From Shewanella denitrificans OS217 (lineage in GTDB: Bacteria; Pseudomonadota; Gammaproteobacteria; Enterobacterales; Shewanellaceae), in the NCBI RefSeq assembly GCF_000013765.1, contig NC_007954.1:2108001-2172000 (forward strand): a stretch of DNA of 64,000 nucleotides, read 5' to 3'. The notes beneath the pieces were generated by a model. The model had not been told where the DNA came from and searched no databases. It saw nothing but the letters and a program-made list of their open reading frames with translations. The position numbers were made by a program, and so were the translations under genes. The first letter of the stretch is position 1. Every line of letters begins with the position of its first letter. Positions 1 to 9,062 of the stretch are shown here, one piece after another.

Positions 1-1
1 C

Positions 2-190
2 GAACAAGGTGAATGGTTTTTGAATACCCTCATGTTAAAAGGCTATGATGTTCCTTTTAAATATAAGCGCACAAAACGGTTCAAAAACCTCAATGATCAA
101 AGGGTCAACATCAGCTACTATCCCGCTACAGAATCACTTGCAGGAATGCAAATAGAAGTCATGCAGGTCGTTAGATTAAGGCGCTGTTAA
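2..190 (+). CDS. C-terminal end of an unrecognised protein (truncated by the window)
   Basis: An open frame enters from the left edge and stops at 188-190, giving about 62 residues. The tail is basic (KYKRTKR, VVRLRRC) and has no motif I recognise. Its stop codon lies inside an 11-bp inverted repeat shared with the convergent msrA gene, which supports this frame being a real gene end. Function unknown. Confidence 0.55.
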   Translation, partial: EQGEWFLNTLMLKGYDVPFKYKRTKRFKNLNDQRVNISYYPATESLAGMQIEVMQVVRLRRC

Positions 191-216
191 CCCTGATTAT
201 TCCTCTCAGGGTTAAC
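186..216. terminator. Inverted repeat between two convergent genes
   Basis: GTTAACCCTGA (186-196) and TCAGGGTTAAC (206-216) are perfect 11-bp arms around a 9-nt loop. It sits between the left-edge gene and msrA, which converge. There is no good T tract on either side, so termination efficiency is uncertain. It overlaps the stop codon of the left gene. Confidence 0.55.
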
Positions 217-236
217 AAGGTACCCCTTCAGCTTGA

Positions 237-716
237 TTAATAAGTTAAATGGCAACTAGGTAGGTTGTTCTTTTCTAAATAATTTTGGTGATACTCTTCG
301 GCGATATGAAAGGTTTGTACGGGCACTATTTCAGTGACTATTGGCCTAAGTCCCCATTTGCCACTGCGGGCTAGGGCAAGCTTAGAAGCTTCTGCCTGCT
401 GTTTTTGTTCTTTGTCATGAAAAAAGATAGTACTGCGGTATTGTGAGCCTATGTCACCCCCTTGCATGTTAAGCATAGTCGGGTTGTGATTTTTCCAAAA
501 AAATTCAAGCAGTGCATTGAAGCTTACACGTTCGGGATCGAATTCCACTTGCACCACTTCGGCGTGGCCTGTGGTGCCGGTTTTTACTTCTTTATAGGTG
601 ACTGCTGTGTCTTTCCCCCCCATGTAACCACAAGTCGCCTGAGTGACTCCCTCGACTTCACGGAAGAAATGCTCTACACCCCAAAAACAACCTGCACCAA
701 ATGTTGCTAACGCCAT
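237..716 (-). CDS. msrA: Peptide methionine-S-sulfoxide reductase MsrA
   Basis: Reduces the S-epimer of methionine sulfoxide in proteins and free methionine; cytosolic repair enzyme. The 159-residue product has the MsrA signature GCFWG at the N terminus with catalytic Cys10, and the conserved GYMGG and HAEVVQVEFDP segments. The length matches the short single-domain MsrA class with no fused MsrB. An AAGGAA ribosome site precedes the ATG at 716. It is monocistronic and convergent with the gene at the left edge. Confidence 0.95.
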   Translation of the reverse strand: MALATFGAGCFWGVEHFFREVEGVTQATCGYMGGKDTAVTYKEVKTGTTGHAEVVQVEFDPERVSFNALLEFFWKNHNPTMLNMQGGDIGSQYRSTIFFHDKEQKQQAEASKLALARSGKWGLRPIVTEIVPVQTFHIAEEYHQNYLEKNNLPSCHLTY

Positions 717-982
717 GACTATTCCTTCACTGATTGATTTTATAAATGGGACTCTGGACTGCTATCACTGCTTCTATGCCCTAATATGGAAATCCAATAC
801 GCATTTAGTAGAAGTCTAGACGTCTGTTATTCTGATATGTCAAACTCTGAATTGCAAGTGGATTAAGTGGTCATTTTAAAATTATTACTATTTTCTTGGT
901 TGAAGTTACTTCTTTGCCACTTGTGTTAGAATCAGTACCCTTATGTTATCCAATCCTTTTTTGCCTGTTTAAGGAGTACCCC

Positions 983-2029
983 GTGCAACACGAGCTTATG
1001 GACAATCATGATTTTTTGGCTTTTACTCTGGCCCATCCCCATGGAATAGCGCAGCGCTTTAGTTTCGAGCTGGGGCAACACACTCAGGTTGAAGTATGGG
1101 ATACAGGTGTGATTGCCTTCTTACCAAAAGAAAAGTATACCGCTCAAGCACCGAAACAGGTCATTTTATCTTGTGCGGTTCACGGCAATGAAACCGCGCC
1201 CATAGAAATTTGTAATAGATTGATCACTGAGTTACTGACTGAAAAAGTTCAGGCTAAACACAGAACCTTATTTTTAATTGGCAATCCGCCCGCGATTCAC
1301 AATCAAACTCGTTTCATCGAAGAAAATATGAATCGTCTCTTTAGCGGCGCCCATTCTAAAGGGGAAGGCTTAACTCATGCTGAGCGTATTAGGGCTAAAG
1401 CCTTAGAAGACTATGTTGCCGAGTTTTATCTGGGGGCACCGTCCAACGAACAGCGTATTCATTATGATTTACACACAGCCATTCGCCCATCAAAGCATGA
1501 GAAGTTTGCCATTTATCCTTATCGCCCAGGGCGCGCTTACAGTGGCGAGCAGATCATGTTTCTAGCCGCTTGCGGCGTCGATACTATTTTATTCCACCAT
1601 GAGCCGACCACTACCTTTAGTTATTATTCTTCTGAACAATTTAACGCCGATGCCTTCACGGTCGAGCTAGGTAAGGTGATGCCCTTTGGACAGAATGACA
1701 TGAGCCGCTTTGAGCAAACGCAAACTATGCTCACTAAACTCGTTAGCGGTGAAGCGCTCGGTTTAAGTGCGTTTTCAGCAGAAAAAGTGAATTTGTATAA
1801 GGTGTGCCGCTCTATTAACAAACGCTTCGAGGATTTTGCGTTTAATTTCGCAGATCAAGCCGAAAACTTCAGTGCCTTTACAAAAGGTGAGGTGCTAGCC
1901 ACTGAAGGCGGCGAGCAAGTCTTGGTAGAGCAGCCTCAGGAAGCCATTGTTTTCCCGAATGCCAAAGTCCCCGTTGGCCAACGCACAGTCCTGTGTTTAG
2001 TGCCTGCGCCTAACGAAAACATTCGCTAA
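983..2029 (+). CDS. astE: Succinylglutamate desuccinylase AstE
   Basis: Last step of the arginine succinyltransferase pathway: N-succinylglutamate to succinate and glutamate. Zinc carboxypeptidase-like (M14-related) fold with the metal motif HGNETAP, then ENMNRLF and DLHTAIR, as in the AstE/aspartoacylase family. The GTG at 983 was chosen because AAGGAG (971-976) stands 6 nt upstream. This gives 348 residues, close to the family norm of about 320-350; an ATG at 998 is the alternative. The rest of the ast operon is not in this window. Confidence 0.92.
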   Translation: MQHELMDNHDFLAFTLAHPHGIAQRFSFELGQHTQVEVWDTGVIAFLPKEKYTAQAPKQVILSCAVHGNETAPIEICNRLITELLTEKVQAKHRTLFLIGNPPAIHNQTRFIEENMNRLFSGAHSKGEGLTHAERIRAKALEDYVAEFYLGAPSNEQRIHYDLHTAIRPSKHEKFAIYPYRPGRAYSGEQIMFLAACGVDTILFHHEPTTTFSYYSSEQFNADAFTVELGKVMPFGQNDMSRFEQTQTMLTKLVSGEALGLSAFSAEKVNLYKVCRSINKRFEDFAFNFADQAENFSAFTKGEVLATEGGEQVLVEQPQEAIVFPNAKVPVGQRTVLCLVPAPNENIR

Positions 2030-2098
2030 GCGTAAAGCAAATTATACAAGTAACCACAAGGCAATTTCACCTAGGAGCATGAACAAGAGTTGATAGGT

Positions 2099-2118
2099 AG
2101 TTTACGTTAACGTAATGT
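2099..2118. promoter_or_regulatory. Candidate LiuR operator upstream of the bkd operon
   Basis: A 14-bp perfect palindrome, TTACGTTAACGTAA, lies inside a 20-bp imperfect one, 65-84 bp before the bkdA1 start. It matches the motif known for LiuR, the MerR-family regulator of branched-chain amino acid breakdown in Shewanella. A near-identical site stands upstream of the leucine dehydrogenase gene at 41194-41213. Regulation by LiuR is inferred; liuR is not in the window. Confidence 0.72.
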
Positions 2119-2182
2119 TCATTGGCATATAAATAATAAATTGACTAGTCTCGATACTGGTCACACACAACAAGAGCATAAT

Positions 2183-3361
2183 ATGAGCAAAGCACCGCTG
2201 AACAACGAGACAGTGCACAGTGTCAGCTTCCTAGACAAAGCGTCATTGCACATTCCAATTTTGCGCATTTTACAAGCCGATGGTACCACCTATGAAAAGG
2301 CGGTGTTACCTGTGATAGATAAAGCACTGGCCGAGAAAATGTACGACACCTGTGTGTTTACCCGAGTGTTAGATGAGCGTATGTTGGGTGCGCAGCGTCA
2401 GGGCCGGATAAGCTTCTATATGACTTGTACCGGTGAAGAGGCCGCTGTGATTGGTAGCGCCGCCGCTTTAGATGATGAAGATGTGATCTTAGCTCAGTAC
2501 CGTGAACATGCGGCGCTGCGTTATCGCGGTTTCACCACTGAACAGTTTATGAACCAGATGTTCAGCAACGAAAAAGATTTAGGCAAAGGTCGCCAAATGC
2601 CCATTCATTATGGCAGCAAGGCACTTCATTACCAGACAGTCTCGTCGCCTTTGGCGACTCAAATACCTCAGGCAACCGGTGTTGGTTACAGCCTTAAATT
2701 ACAGAAAAAACACAATGTGGCTATCTGTTATTTTGGTGAAGGCGCCGCCTCGGAAGGGGACTTCCACGCCGGTATGAACATGGCTGCAGTGTTAAAATCT
2801 CCTACCATTTTCTTCTGTCGAAACAATGGCTACGCTATCTCTACCCCTACGGAAGAGCAATACGCAGGTAATGGTATTGCCAGTCGTGGTGTGGGTTACG
2901 GCATGCACACTATTCGTGTTGACGGCAATGATATGTTAGCCGTATTGGCTGCGACTCAACAGGCCCGTGCATTTGCACTTGCCAATAACGCGCCAGTACT
3001 GATTGAAGCCATGACCTATCGTTTAGGTGCGCATTCATCGTCGGACGATCCATCGGGTTACCGCTCAAAAGAAGAAGAAGCTAAGTGGAAACAACACGAT
3101 CCTGTGCAGCGTTTTAAGTTGTGGATGATAAACAAGGGTTGGATAAACGAGGCCGCCGACGTCAAGATGTACGAAAAGTATCGCGAAGAAGTACTCGCTG
3201 CGGTGAAAGTTGCTGAAAAGATCCCTGTACCACATTTAGATGAAATCATTGAAGATGTGTACGACAAGCCAACGCCTATCCTCAAGAAGCAACTCGCTGA
3301 ACTTAAACAGCATATTGCCAAGTATCCAACGTCTTATCCTAAAAGTGCTGGGAGATTATAA
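2183..3361 (+). CDS. bkdA1: Branched-chain 2-oxoacid dehydrogenase E1 alpha subunit
   Basis: Thiamine-diphosphate-dependent decarboxylation of the keto acids derived from Leu, Ile and Val, as the alpha half of the E1 heterotetramer. The TPP motif is visible as GEGAASEGDFHAGMNMA, ending in the CRNNGYAIS segment. The phosphorylation-loop-like stretch HSSSDDPSGYRS is also present. The ATG at 2183 gives 392 residues; the reading frame extends further upstream, but without family-like sequence. First gene of bkdA1-bkdA2-bkdB, with gaps of 3 and 9 nt. A LiuR-like site lies upstream. Confidence 0.93.
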   Translation: MSKAPLNNETVHSVSFLDKASLHIPILRILQADGTTYEKAVLPVIDKALAEKMYDTCVFTRVLDERMLGAQRQGRISFYMTCTGEEAAVIGSAAALDDEDVILAQYREHAALRYRGFTTEQFMNQMFSNEKDLGKGRQMPIHYGSKALHYQTVSSPLATQIPQATGVGYSLKLQKKHNVAICYFGEGAASEGDFHAGMNMAAVLKSPTIFFCRNNGYAISTPTEEQYAGNGIASRGVGYGMHTIRVDGNDMLAVLAATQQARAFALANNAPVLIEAMTYRLGAHSSSDDPSGYRSKEEEAKWKQHDPVQRFKLWMINKGWINEAADVKMYEKYREEVLAAVKVAEKIPVPHLDEIIEDVYDKPTPILKKQLAELKQHIAKYPTSYPKSAGRL

Positions 3362-3364
3362 ATC

Positions 3365-4342
3365 GTGCCAGAAATGAACATGTTACACGCCATCAATGAG
3401 GCGTTATCCATTGCCATGCAGACTAATGAGCGCACAGTGATCTTCGGAGAAGATGTGGGCCATTTTGGTGGCGTTTTTAGGGCGACGTCTGGCTTACAAG
3501 AAAAGTTTGGCCGTGATCGTTGTTTTAACACGCCATTAACGGAGCAAGGTATTGCAGGTTTTGCCAACGGTTTAGCGTCAAATGGCATGAACGCAGTGGC
3601 TGAAATCCAGTTTGCCGATTATATCTTTCCAGCATTCGATCAAATCGTTAATGAATCTGCCAAATTCAGGTACCGCAGTGGTAATGAATTCGATGTAGGT
3701 GGTTTAACCTTTAGAACGCCCTATGGTGGAGGTATTGCCGGTGGTCATTATCACTCTCAATCTCCTGAAGCTTATTTTACCCAAACACCAGGCCTTAAAG
3801 TGGTGGTGCCGCGTAATCCACAGCAGGCAAAAGGTTTGCTATTAGCCGCAATTCGCGACCCAAATCCAGTGATATTCTTCGAACCTAAGCGCCTTTATCG
3901 TGCTTCAGTGGGCGAAGTACCTGCGGGGGATTACGAAATTGAGCTAGGTAAAGCCGAAGTTGTCAAACAAGGTAAGGATATTACCTTAGTGGCCTGGGGC
4001 GCACAGATGGAAATCGTCGAGAAAGCTGCCGCACGGGCTGAAGCCGAAGGGATTTCCTGTGAAATTATCGACCTTCGTACCTTATCCCCATGGGATGAAG
4101 ACACAATAGCGGCATCGGTCAAGAAAACAGGGCGTTTGTTGATTAATCATGAAGCGCCATTAACCGGCGGTTTCGCTGGTGAAATAGCGGCCACGATACA
4201 AGAGTCCTGTTTCTTACACTTAGAATCTCCCATTAGCCGAGTGTGTGGTCTAGATACGCCTTACCCACTTATTCACGAAAAAGAATACATGCCAGATGAG
4301 CTAAAGACCTTTGAAGCCATCAAGGCCTCAATGGCATTTTAG
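3365..4342 (+). CDS. bkdA2: Branched-chain 2-oxoacid dehydrogenase E1 beta subunit
   Basis: Beta half of the E1 component that binds the TPP pyrimidine ring and contacts E2. The 325-residue product shows the transketolase-like beta features FGEDVG, NTPLTEQGIAGFANGLA and the C-terminal LLINHEAPLTGGFAGEIAA. GTG at 3365 is the likely start, with GGGAG inside the end of bkdA1; an ATG at 3374 is also possible. Translationally linked to bkdA1 by a 3-nt gap. Confidence 0.93.
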   Translation: MPEMNMLHAINEALSIAMQTNERTVIFGEDVGHFGGVFRATSGLQEKFGRDRCFNTPLTEQGIAGFANGLASNGMNAVAEIQFADYIFPAFDQIVNESAKFRYRSGNEFDVGGLTFRTPYGGGIAGGHYHSQSPEAYFTQTPGLKVVVPRNPQQAKGLLLAAIRDPNPVIFFEPKRLYRASVGEVPAGDYEIELGKAEVVKQGKDITLVAWGAQMEIVEKAAARAEAEGISCEIIDLRTLSPWDEDTIAASVKKTGRLLINHEAPLTGGFAGEIAATIQESCFLHLESPISRVCGLDTPYPLIHEKEYMPDELKTFEAIKASMAF

Positions 4343-4351
4343 GAGTTAGGT

Positions 4352-5977
4352 ATGATTAAAGATTTTATATTGCCCGATATTGGCGAAGGCGTGGTTGAGT
4401 GTGAGTTAGTGGATTGGTTAGTGCAGGTAGGCGACGTGGTGGTTGAAGACCAACCCATCGCCGATGTGATGACCGACAAGGCGCTGGTGCAAATTCCTGC
4501 GCCCCATCCTGGGGTTATCACTAAGTTATATTATGCTAAAGGTGAAATTGCCTTAGTGCATGCTCCCTTGTATGCCGTTGAGGTGCAAGGTGAAACAGCT
4601 TCAGCTGAAGTCCAAGCCGCTGACTCGAAAGCACCAGGTCCTGACGTTAGCCCTGAAACCATGCAGTTAACCCAAGCCCCTCAGGGTGCTCAAGTTAGTC
4701 AAGGATCAGGAGTTGAAATTGAAGACTTCTTATTGCCAGATATCGGTGAAGGCATTGTCGAATGTGAGTTGGTCGACTGGTTAGTCAATGAAGGCGACAT
4801 GGTGGTGGAAGATCAACCCATTGCCGATGTGATGACAGATAAAGCCCTAGTGCAAATACCAGCCATGAAAGCCGGGCGCATCGTTAAGCAATATTATCGT
4901 AAAGGGCAGCTTGCAAGAGTGCACTCACCATTATTTGCAATCGAAGTGCAAAGCAGTCAAGAAGTTGTACAAGCAAGCCCTAATACAGAGAAGGCTACAG
5001 TAAATGAAGCGGTGAGTGGGGGAGCGAGTGCTGCTGATACACCTGTGGCTCAAGGTAAAGCCTTAGCAAGCCCTGCGGTAAGACGTATGGCAAGGGCGCT
5101 GGATATTAATATTGCTCTAGTACCAGGTAGTGGTAAAAACGGTCGAGTTTATAAGGAAGATATAGAGCGTTATCAGCATGTTGAACAGTCTCAACCCGTT
5201 GCTTCCACTCAAGCTGTTTGCCCACAAGTTAGTGCCGCATCTACGACTACGCTCGCAAACCAGGTAATGGCAGCAGATAGAGTAGAGCCGATTAAGGGTG
5301 TTAAGGCTGTAATGGCCAAATTAATGCAGGAGTCGGTATCGACCATACCGCACTTTACTTATTGTGAAGAGTTTGACTTAACGGCATTAGTCACATTACG
5401 TGAAAGCATGAAACAGCGGTACTCAAACGATGAAGTAAAATTGACTATGATGCCTTTCTTTATGAAGGCCATGTCCCTGGCTATCACTGAGTTCCCGATT
5501 TTGAATAGCCAAGTCAACGCCGATTGTACCGAGCTGACTTATATGTCGCGTCATAACATAGGCATGGCGGTTGATTCAAAGATGGGCTTATTAGTCCCTA
5601 ACGTTAAAGATGTGCAAGATAAGAGTATTTTAGAGATAGCCGCTGAAATTACTCGCTTAACGGCGGCTGCTCGCAGCGGCCGTGTGAGTCCTGCAGACCT
5701 TAAAGAAGGCACTATTTCCATCTCTAATATTGGTGCCCTTGGTGGTACTGTGGCCACGCCTATCATCAGTAAGCCTGAAGTGGCAATTGTTGCGTTAGGT
5801 AAGCTACAAGTATTGCCACGTTTCAATGAGAAAGGTGAGGTTGAAGCACGCAAAATAATGCAAGTCAGTTGGTCAGGGGATCACAGGGTCATAGATGGCG
5901 GCACCATAGCCCGATTCTGTAATCTGTGGAAGCACTATCTTGAGCAGCCAGAACACATGCTGTTGGCTATGCGTTAA
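4352..5977 (+). CDS. bkdB: Branched-chain 2-oxoacid dehydrogenase E2, dihydrolipoyl acyltransferase
   Basis: Core acyltransferase of the Bkd complex; passes the acyl group to CoA. 541 residues. Two lipoyl domains carry the lipoylation lysines in DKA at about Lys43 and Lys164. A peripheral-subunit-binding domain follows at about 238-274, and then the catalytic domain with DHRVIDGG (His511, Asp515). Alanine/glutamine-rich linkers separate the domains. AGGAG stands 5 nt before the ATG. The two lipoyl domains are nearly identical in sequence, so they arose by recent duplication or are kept alike. No E3 (lpd) gene follows; a terminator does. Confidence 0.95.
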   Translation: MIKDFILPDIGEGVVECELVDWLVQVGDVVVEDQPIADVMTDKALVQIPAPHPGVITKLYYAKGEIALVHAPLYAVEVQGETASAEVQAADSKAPGPDVSPETMQLTQAPQGAQVSQGSGVEIEDFLLPDIGEGIVECELVDWLVNEGDMVVEDQPIADVMTDKALVQIPAMKAGRIVKQYYRKGQLARVHSPLFAIEVQSSQEVVQASPNTEKATVNEAVSGGASAADTPVAQGKALASPAVRRMARALDINIALVPGSGKNGRVYKEDIERYQHVEQSQPVASTQAVCPQVSAASTTTLANQVMAADRVEPIKGVKAVMAKLMQESVSTIPHFTYCEEFDLTALVTLRESMKQRYSNDEVKLTMMPFFMKAMSLAITEFPILNSQVNADCTELTYMSRHNIGMAVDSKMGLLVPNVKDVQDKSILEIAAEITRLTAAARSGRVSPADLKEGTISISNIGALGGTVATPIISKPEVAIVALGKLQVLPRFNEKGEVEARKIMQVSWSGDHRVIDGGTIARFCNLWKHYLEQPEHMLLAMR

Positions 5978-6017
5978 GCTTTGATGTTATAAAAGTCATA
6001 GTTTGAGTAAAAACAAC

Positions 6018-6048
6018 AAAAGGACGTCTTATGCGTCCTTTTGTTTTT
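6018..6048 (+). terminator. Rho-independent terminator of the bkd operon
   Basis: AAAAGGACG (6018-6026) pairs with CGTCCTTTT (6034-6042) around a 7-nt loop, followed by a T-rich tail. It lies 40 nt after the bkdB stop. Confidence 0.85.
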
Positions 6049-6067
6049 TGCTTTGATTTCGTATAAT
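6041..6067 (+). promoter_or_regulatory. Possible sigma-70 promoter of nadA
   Basis: A consensus -10 TATAAT at 6062-6067 lies 33 nt before the nadA ATG. The best -35, TTGTTT at 6041-6046, has a short 15-nt spacer and overlaps the bkd terminator tail, so only the -10 is convincing. Confidence 0.45.
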
Positions 6068-6099
6068 CCCCCGAATAGAGTGATACCACTGGAAGTACT

Positions 6100-7167
6100 A
6101 TGAGCCTAGCTGCACCTAAGATAGAAACCATTGAATATCCATTTCCTGCGAAACCAGCATTATTGTCTGAGTCTGAAAAAAGCGCGTATAAGGATAAAAT
6201 CAAGCAGTTATTGATAGAAAAGAATGCCGTACTCGTGGCGCACTATTATACTGATCCTGAAATTCAGGCCCTTGCAGAAGAAACTGGCGGCTGCGTTTCT
6301 GACTCGCTAGAAATGGCACGTTTCGGCCGTGACCACCCAGCTAAGACCCTGATTGTCGCTGGGGTTAAGTTTATGGGCGAAACAGCAAAAATTTTAAGCC
6401 CTGAGAAAACCATTCTGATGCCAACGCTTGAAGCGACCTGCTCGTTGGATTTAGGTTGCCCCATAGAAGAATTCAGTGCGTTTTGTGATGCGCATCCCGA
6501 TCATACTGTGGTGGTATATGCCAATACGTCAGCAGCAGTAAAAGCCCGTGCTGACTGGGTTGTTACCTCAAGTATCGCCCTTGAGATTGTTGAGCATTTG
6601 GATAGCCAAGATAAAAAAATTATTTGGGCGCCAGACAGGCATTTAGGCTCATACATCAACAATCAAACTGGTGCCGATATGTTGTTATGGCAGGGGGAGT
6701 GTATTGTTCATGACGAGTTCCAGGCTAAGGCATTACGCGAACTTAAGAAAATTCATCCCAATGCAGCCATCTTAGTGCACCCAGAATCTCCGGCAAGTGT
6801 GGTAGAACTGGCCGATGCCGTAGGCTCAACCAGTCAATTAATAAAAGCGGCGCAGACCATGGAAAACGATACCTTTATCGTTGCCACCGACCGCGGTATT
6901 TTTTATAAAATGCAACAAGCGGCGCCCGGTAAAACCTTAATTGAAGCACCTACAGGTGGCAATGGAGCCACGTGTAAGAGCTGTGCACACTGCCCTTGGA
7001 TGGCAATGAACGGCTTACAAGCGATTGCCGCATCCCTTACTGATGTAGATAAATCTAAGCATGAAATTTTTGTGGATGATGACTTGAGGGTAAAAGCCCT
7101 TATTCCATTAACCCGTATGCTGGATTTTGCCAAAGACTTGAACATGAAAGTGAAGGGCAATGCCTAG
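6100..7167 (+). CDS. nadA: Quinolinate synthase NadA
   Basis: Condenses iminoaspartate with dihydroxyacetone phosphate to quinolinate in NAD synthesis; carries an oxygen-sensitive [4Fe-4S] cluster. The 355-residue length is that of the long bacterial form. HYYTDPEIQ, the Cys in ATCSLDLGCP, and the C-terminal GATCKSCAHCPWM cluster region are all visible. Stand-alone gene bounded by terminators on both sides. Confidence 0.96.
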   Translation: MSLAAPKIETIEYPFPAKPALLSESEKSAYKDKIKQLLIEKNAVLVAHYYTDPEIQALAEETGGCVSDSLEMARFGRDHPAKTLIVAGVKFMGETAKILSPEKTILMPTLEATCSLDLGCPIEEFSAFCDAHPDHTVVVYANTSAAVKARADWVVTSSIALEIVEHLDSQDKKIIWAPDRHLGSYINNQTGADMLLWQGECIVHDEFQAKALRELKKIHPNAAILVHPESPASVVELADAVGSTSQLIKAAQTMENDTFIVATDRGIFYKMQQAAPGKTLIEAPTGGNGATCKSCAHCPWMAMNGLQAIAASLTDVDKSKHEIFVDDDLRVKALIPLTRMLDFAKDLNMKVKGNA

Positions 7168-7207
7168 TAGGCAAGCTCGTAATATATTGATTTATTGTGA
7201 ATAGTCT

Positions 7208-7238
7208 AAAAATCCTCGCATTAGCGAGGTTTTTTTAT
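7208..7238 (+). terminator. Rho-independent terminator after nadA
   Basis: CCTCGC (7214-7219) and GCGAGG (7224-7229) around ATTA, flanked by an A run and a run of seven T. Confidence 0.88.
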
Positions 7239-7433
7239 GGTAGAGGATCCAATAACGCCGCCAAGTGATCATTATTATTCATTGCTAACACATGATAAGG
7301 ACAAACAGCTTTACAGCGGCAATGAATGAAATGTAGGATCTTACGAAGCAATATAAAATAATCAATATGTTGTAGTTTATGATTGTGGTCAGTTGGCCCG
7401 TGACAGACATACAGATACAAGGAGTATCAAGCA

Positions 7434-7715
7434 TTGTTTACTAAATTAATTCCTTCCGCCCTTATTCTTTTGCTATCGGCTTGCAGTAATAGTCAAAGCC
7501 CTGCTTTTCAAGAAGACAGACAACCCGAAGACAGGGACCAATACAGTGGGGCTGAAGGTTTGGTGCAGTTGCAAAAAGATCAGAGTTACTTGATGAAAAA
7601 AGAATTAACCGATCAATGCATGAAAGCGAAAGTTGATTTAGCCATGGCACTTACCGATAACAATGAAGCACAAATTGAAGTGCAGACGGACTTAATTAGC
7701 AGGACGTGTATCTAA
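7434..7715 (+). CDS. Small predicted lipoprotein of unknown function
   Basis: 93 residues. The N terminus is a lipoprotein signal (LIPSALILLLSAC) with the lipidated Cys near residue 16, so the product is probably anchored in an envelope membrane. The mature part is charged and glutamine-rich and ends in a second Cys (SRTCI). I recognise no family. The TTG start at 7434 is supported by AAGGAG at 7419-7424; no ATG lies near. Confidence 0.75.
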   Translation: MFTKLIPSALILLLSACSNSQSPAFQEDRQPEDRDQYSGAEGLVQLQKDQSYLMKKELTDQCMKAKVDLAMALTDNNEAQIEVQTDLISRTCI

Positions 7716-7762
7716 GCTAGCTTTATCAGTGTTAATCTAAAAACCTTATTCAAAGACTCAAC

Positions 7763-7790
7763 AAAAAGCCTCGCAATTACGAGGCTTTAA
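7763..7790. terminator. Bidirectional terminator between the small lipoprotein gene and gapA
   Basis: AAAGCCTCG (7765-7773) pairs with CGAGGCTTT (7780-7788). The T tract is best on the minus strand, as expected for gapA. Confidence 0.85.
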
Positions 7791-7812
7791 TGTACAACGA
7801 GTAGCTGTACGC

Positions 7813-8823
7813 TTATTTAGCGTTCATCAATGCAACAGCGTTATCTAGCATGCGATTACTGAAACCCCATTCGTTGTCATACCATGACATGACTTTCACT
7901 AAACGGCCGTTGACACGTGTTTGTGTTGCGTCAAAATTAGAAGAGAAAGCATTGTGGTTGAAGTCGATAGACACTAATGGCTCTTCATTAATGGCTAATA
8001 CTTCTGACATTGGTCCTTGCTTTGAAGCACGAGTCACAATCTCATTAATTTCTTCAACCGTAGTGTCACGAGATGCTAAGAAGGTTAAATCCACTAAGGA
8101 TACGTTAACGGTTGGCACTCGTACCGCTAAACCATCAAATTTACCTTGTAATTCAGGTACCACTAACCCTACAGCAGCTGCTGCACCGGTTTGAGTTGGG
8201 ATCATTGACATAGCAGCAGCACGGGCACGACGTAAATCAGTGTGGTACACGTCTGATAAACGTTGATCGTTGGTATAAGCATGAATAGTCGTCATTAAAC
8301 CTGATTCAATACCAATGGCATCATTTAACGGTTTAGCGATAGGGGCTAAACAGTTAGTGGTACATGACGCATTTGAAATTACAGTCATCTCTGATGTTAA
8401 TACTTCTTGGTTAACGCCGTATACCACAGTTGCATCGACATTTTTACCTGGAGCCGAAATGATAACTTTCTTCGCGCCAGCCTCTAAATGTGGCTGAACC
8501 GCCGCTTTTGAAGTGAATATACCGGTACATTCAAATACCACATCAACCTTTAACTCAGCCCAAGGTAACTTCGATGGATCGCGTTCTTGGAAGGTGAGTA
8601 TTTTATCGCCATTGACATAGATAGCTTCTTCATCGTGATCGACTTTGGCATTAAAACGTCCGTGAACAGAGTCATACTTAGTGAGGTGGGCATTAATTGA
8701 AGCATCACCTAAATCGTTTAGGGCGACGATTTCAATGGGGTAATCTTTTTCACTTTCATATAGTGCGCGTAAAACATTTCGACCGATACGGCCATAGCCG
8801 TTAATAGCAACGCGGATAGTCAT
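7813..8823 (-). CDS. gapA: Glyceraldehyde-3-phosphate dehydrogenase (class I, GapA type)
   Basis: Phosphorylating GAPDH of glycolysis/gluconeogenesis. 336 residues from the ATG at 8823, which has GAGGG upstream. NAD-binding NGYGRIGRN at the N terminus, catalytic Cys in NASCTTNC, and the C-terminal SWYDNEWGFSNRMLD. A second, longer GAPDH lies 1.3 kb away on the opposite strand with a lipoprotein gene between them. The Shewanella type strain has the same three-gene pattern, to my knowledge. Which one serves glycolysis and which gluconeogenesis is not decidable from sequence alone. Confidence 0.95.
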   Translation of the reverse strand: MTIRVAINGYGRIGRNVLRALYESEKDYPIEIVALNDLGDASINAHLTKYDSVHGRFNAKVDHDEEAIYVNGDKILTFQERDPSKLPWAELKVDVVFECTGIFTSKAAVQPHLEAGAKKVIISAPGKNVDATVVYGVNQEVLTSEMTVISNASCTTNCLAPIAKPLNDAIGIESGLMTTIHAYTNDQRLSDVYHTDLRRARAAAMSMIPTQTGAAAAVGLVVPELQGKFDGLAVRVPTVNVSLVDLTFLASRDTTVEEINEIVTRASKQGPMSEVLAINEEPLVSIDFNHNAFSSNFDATQTRVNGRLVKVMSWYDNEWGFSNRMLDNAVALMNAK

Positions 8824-9062
8824 CTCATATCCCTCAGGTAATTGTAATTTGGTGATGGGAAACCTCATCTAGTTGTAAAATTACCAAATTGACAGCGGCA
8901 GTCAAGTTTTATCGCCTGAATTTGGCTTTGAACGGCATTTATTTCGTATTATTTCTACATAAGTCGCGTTTCAGCAATTTTTTAGGGATTAATCGGTATG
9001 CTAATGACATTAGAGTTTGAAAACATCTATGTGTCGATTATTTACCGAATAACTCAGCATTA

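Noticed and set aside
462..710. 82-codon frame on the plus strand inside msrA
   Set aside because: Lies wholly antisense to a clear MsrA protein and has no family-like sequence.
8824..9062. HexR operator upstream of gapA
   Set aside because: HexR is known to control gap genes in Shewanella, and GTAAAATTAC-like sequence is present near 8875, but arm length and spacing do not fit the TGTAAT-N3-ATTACA motif.
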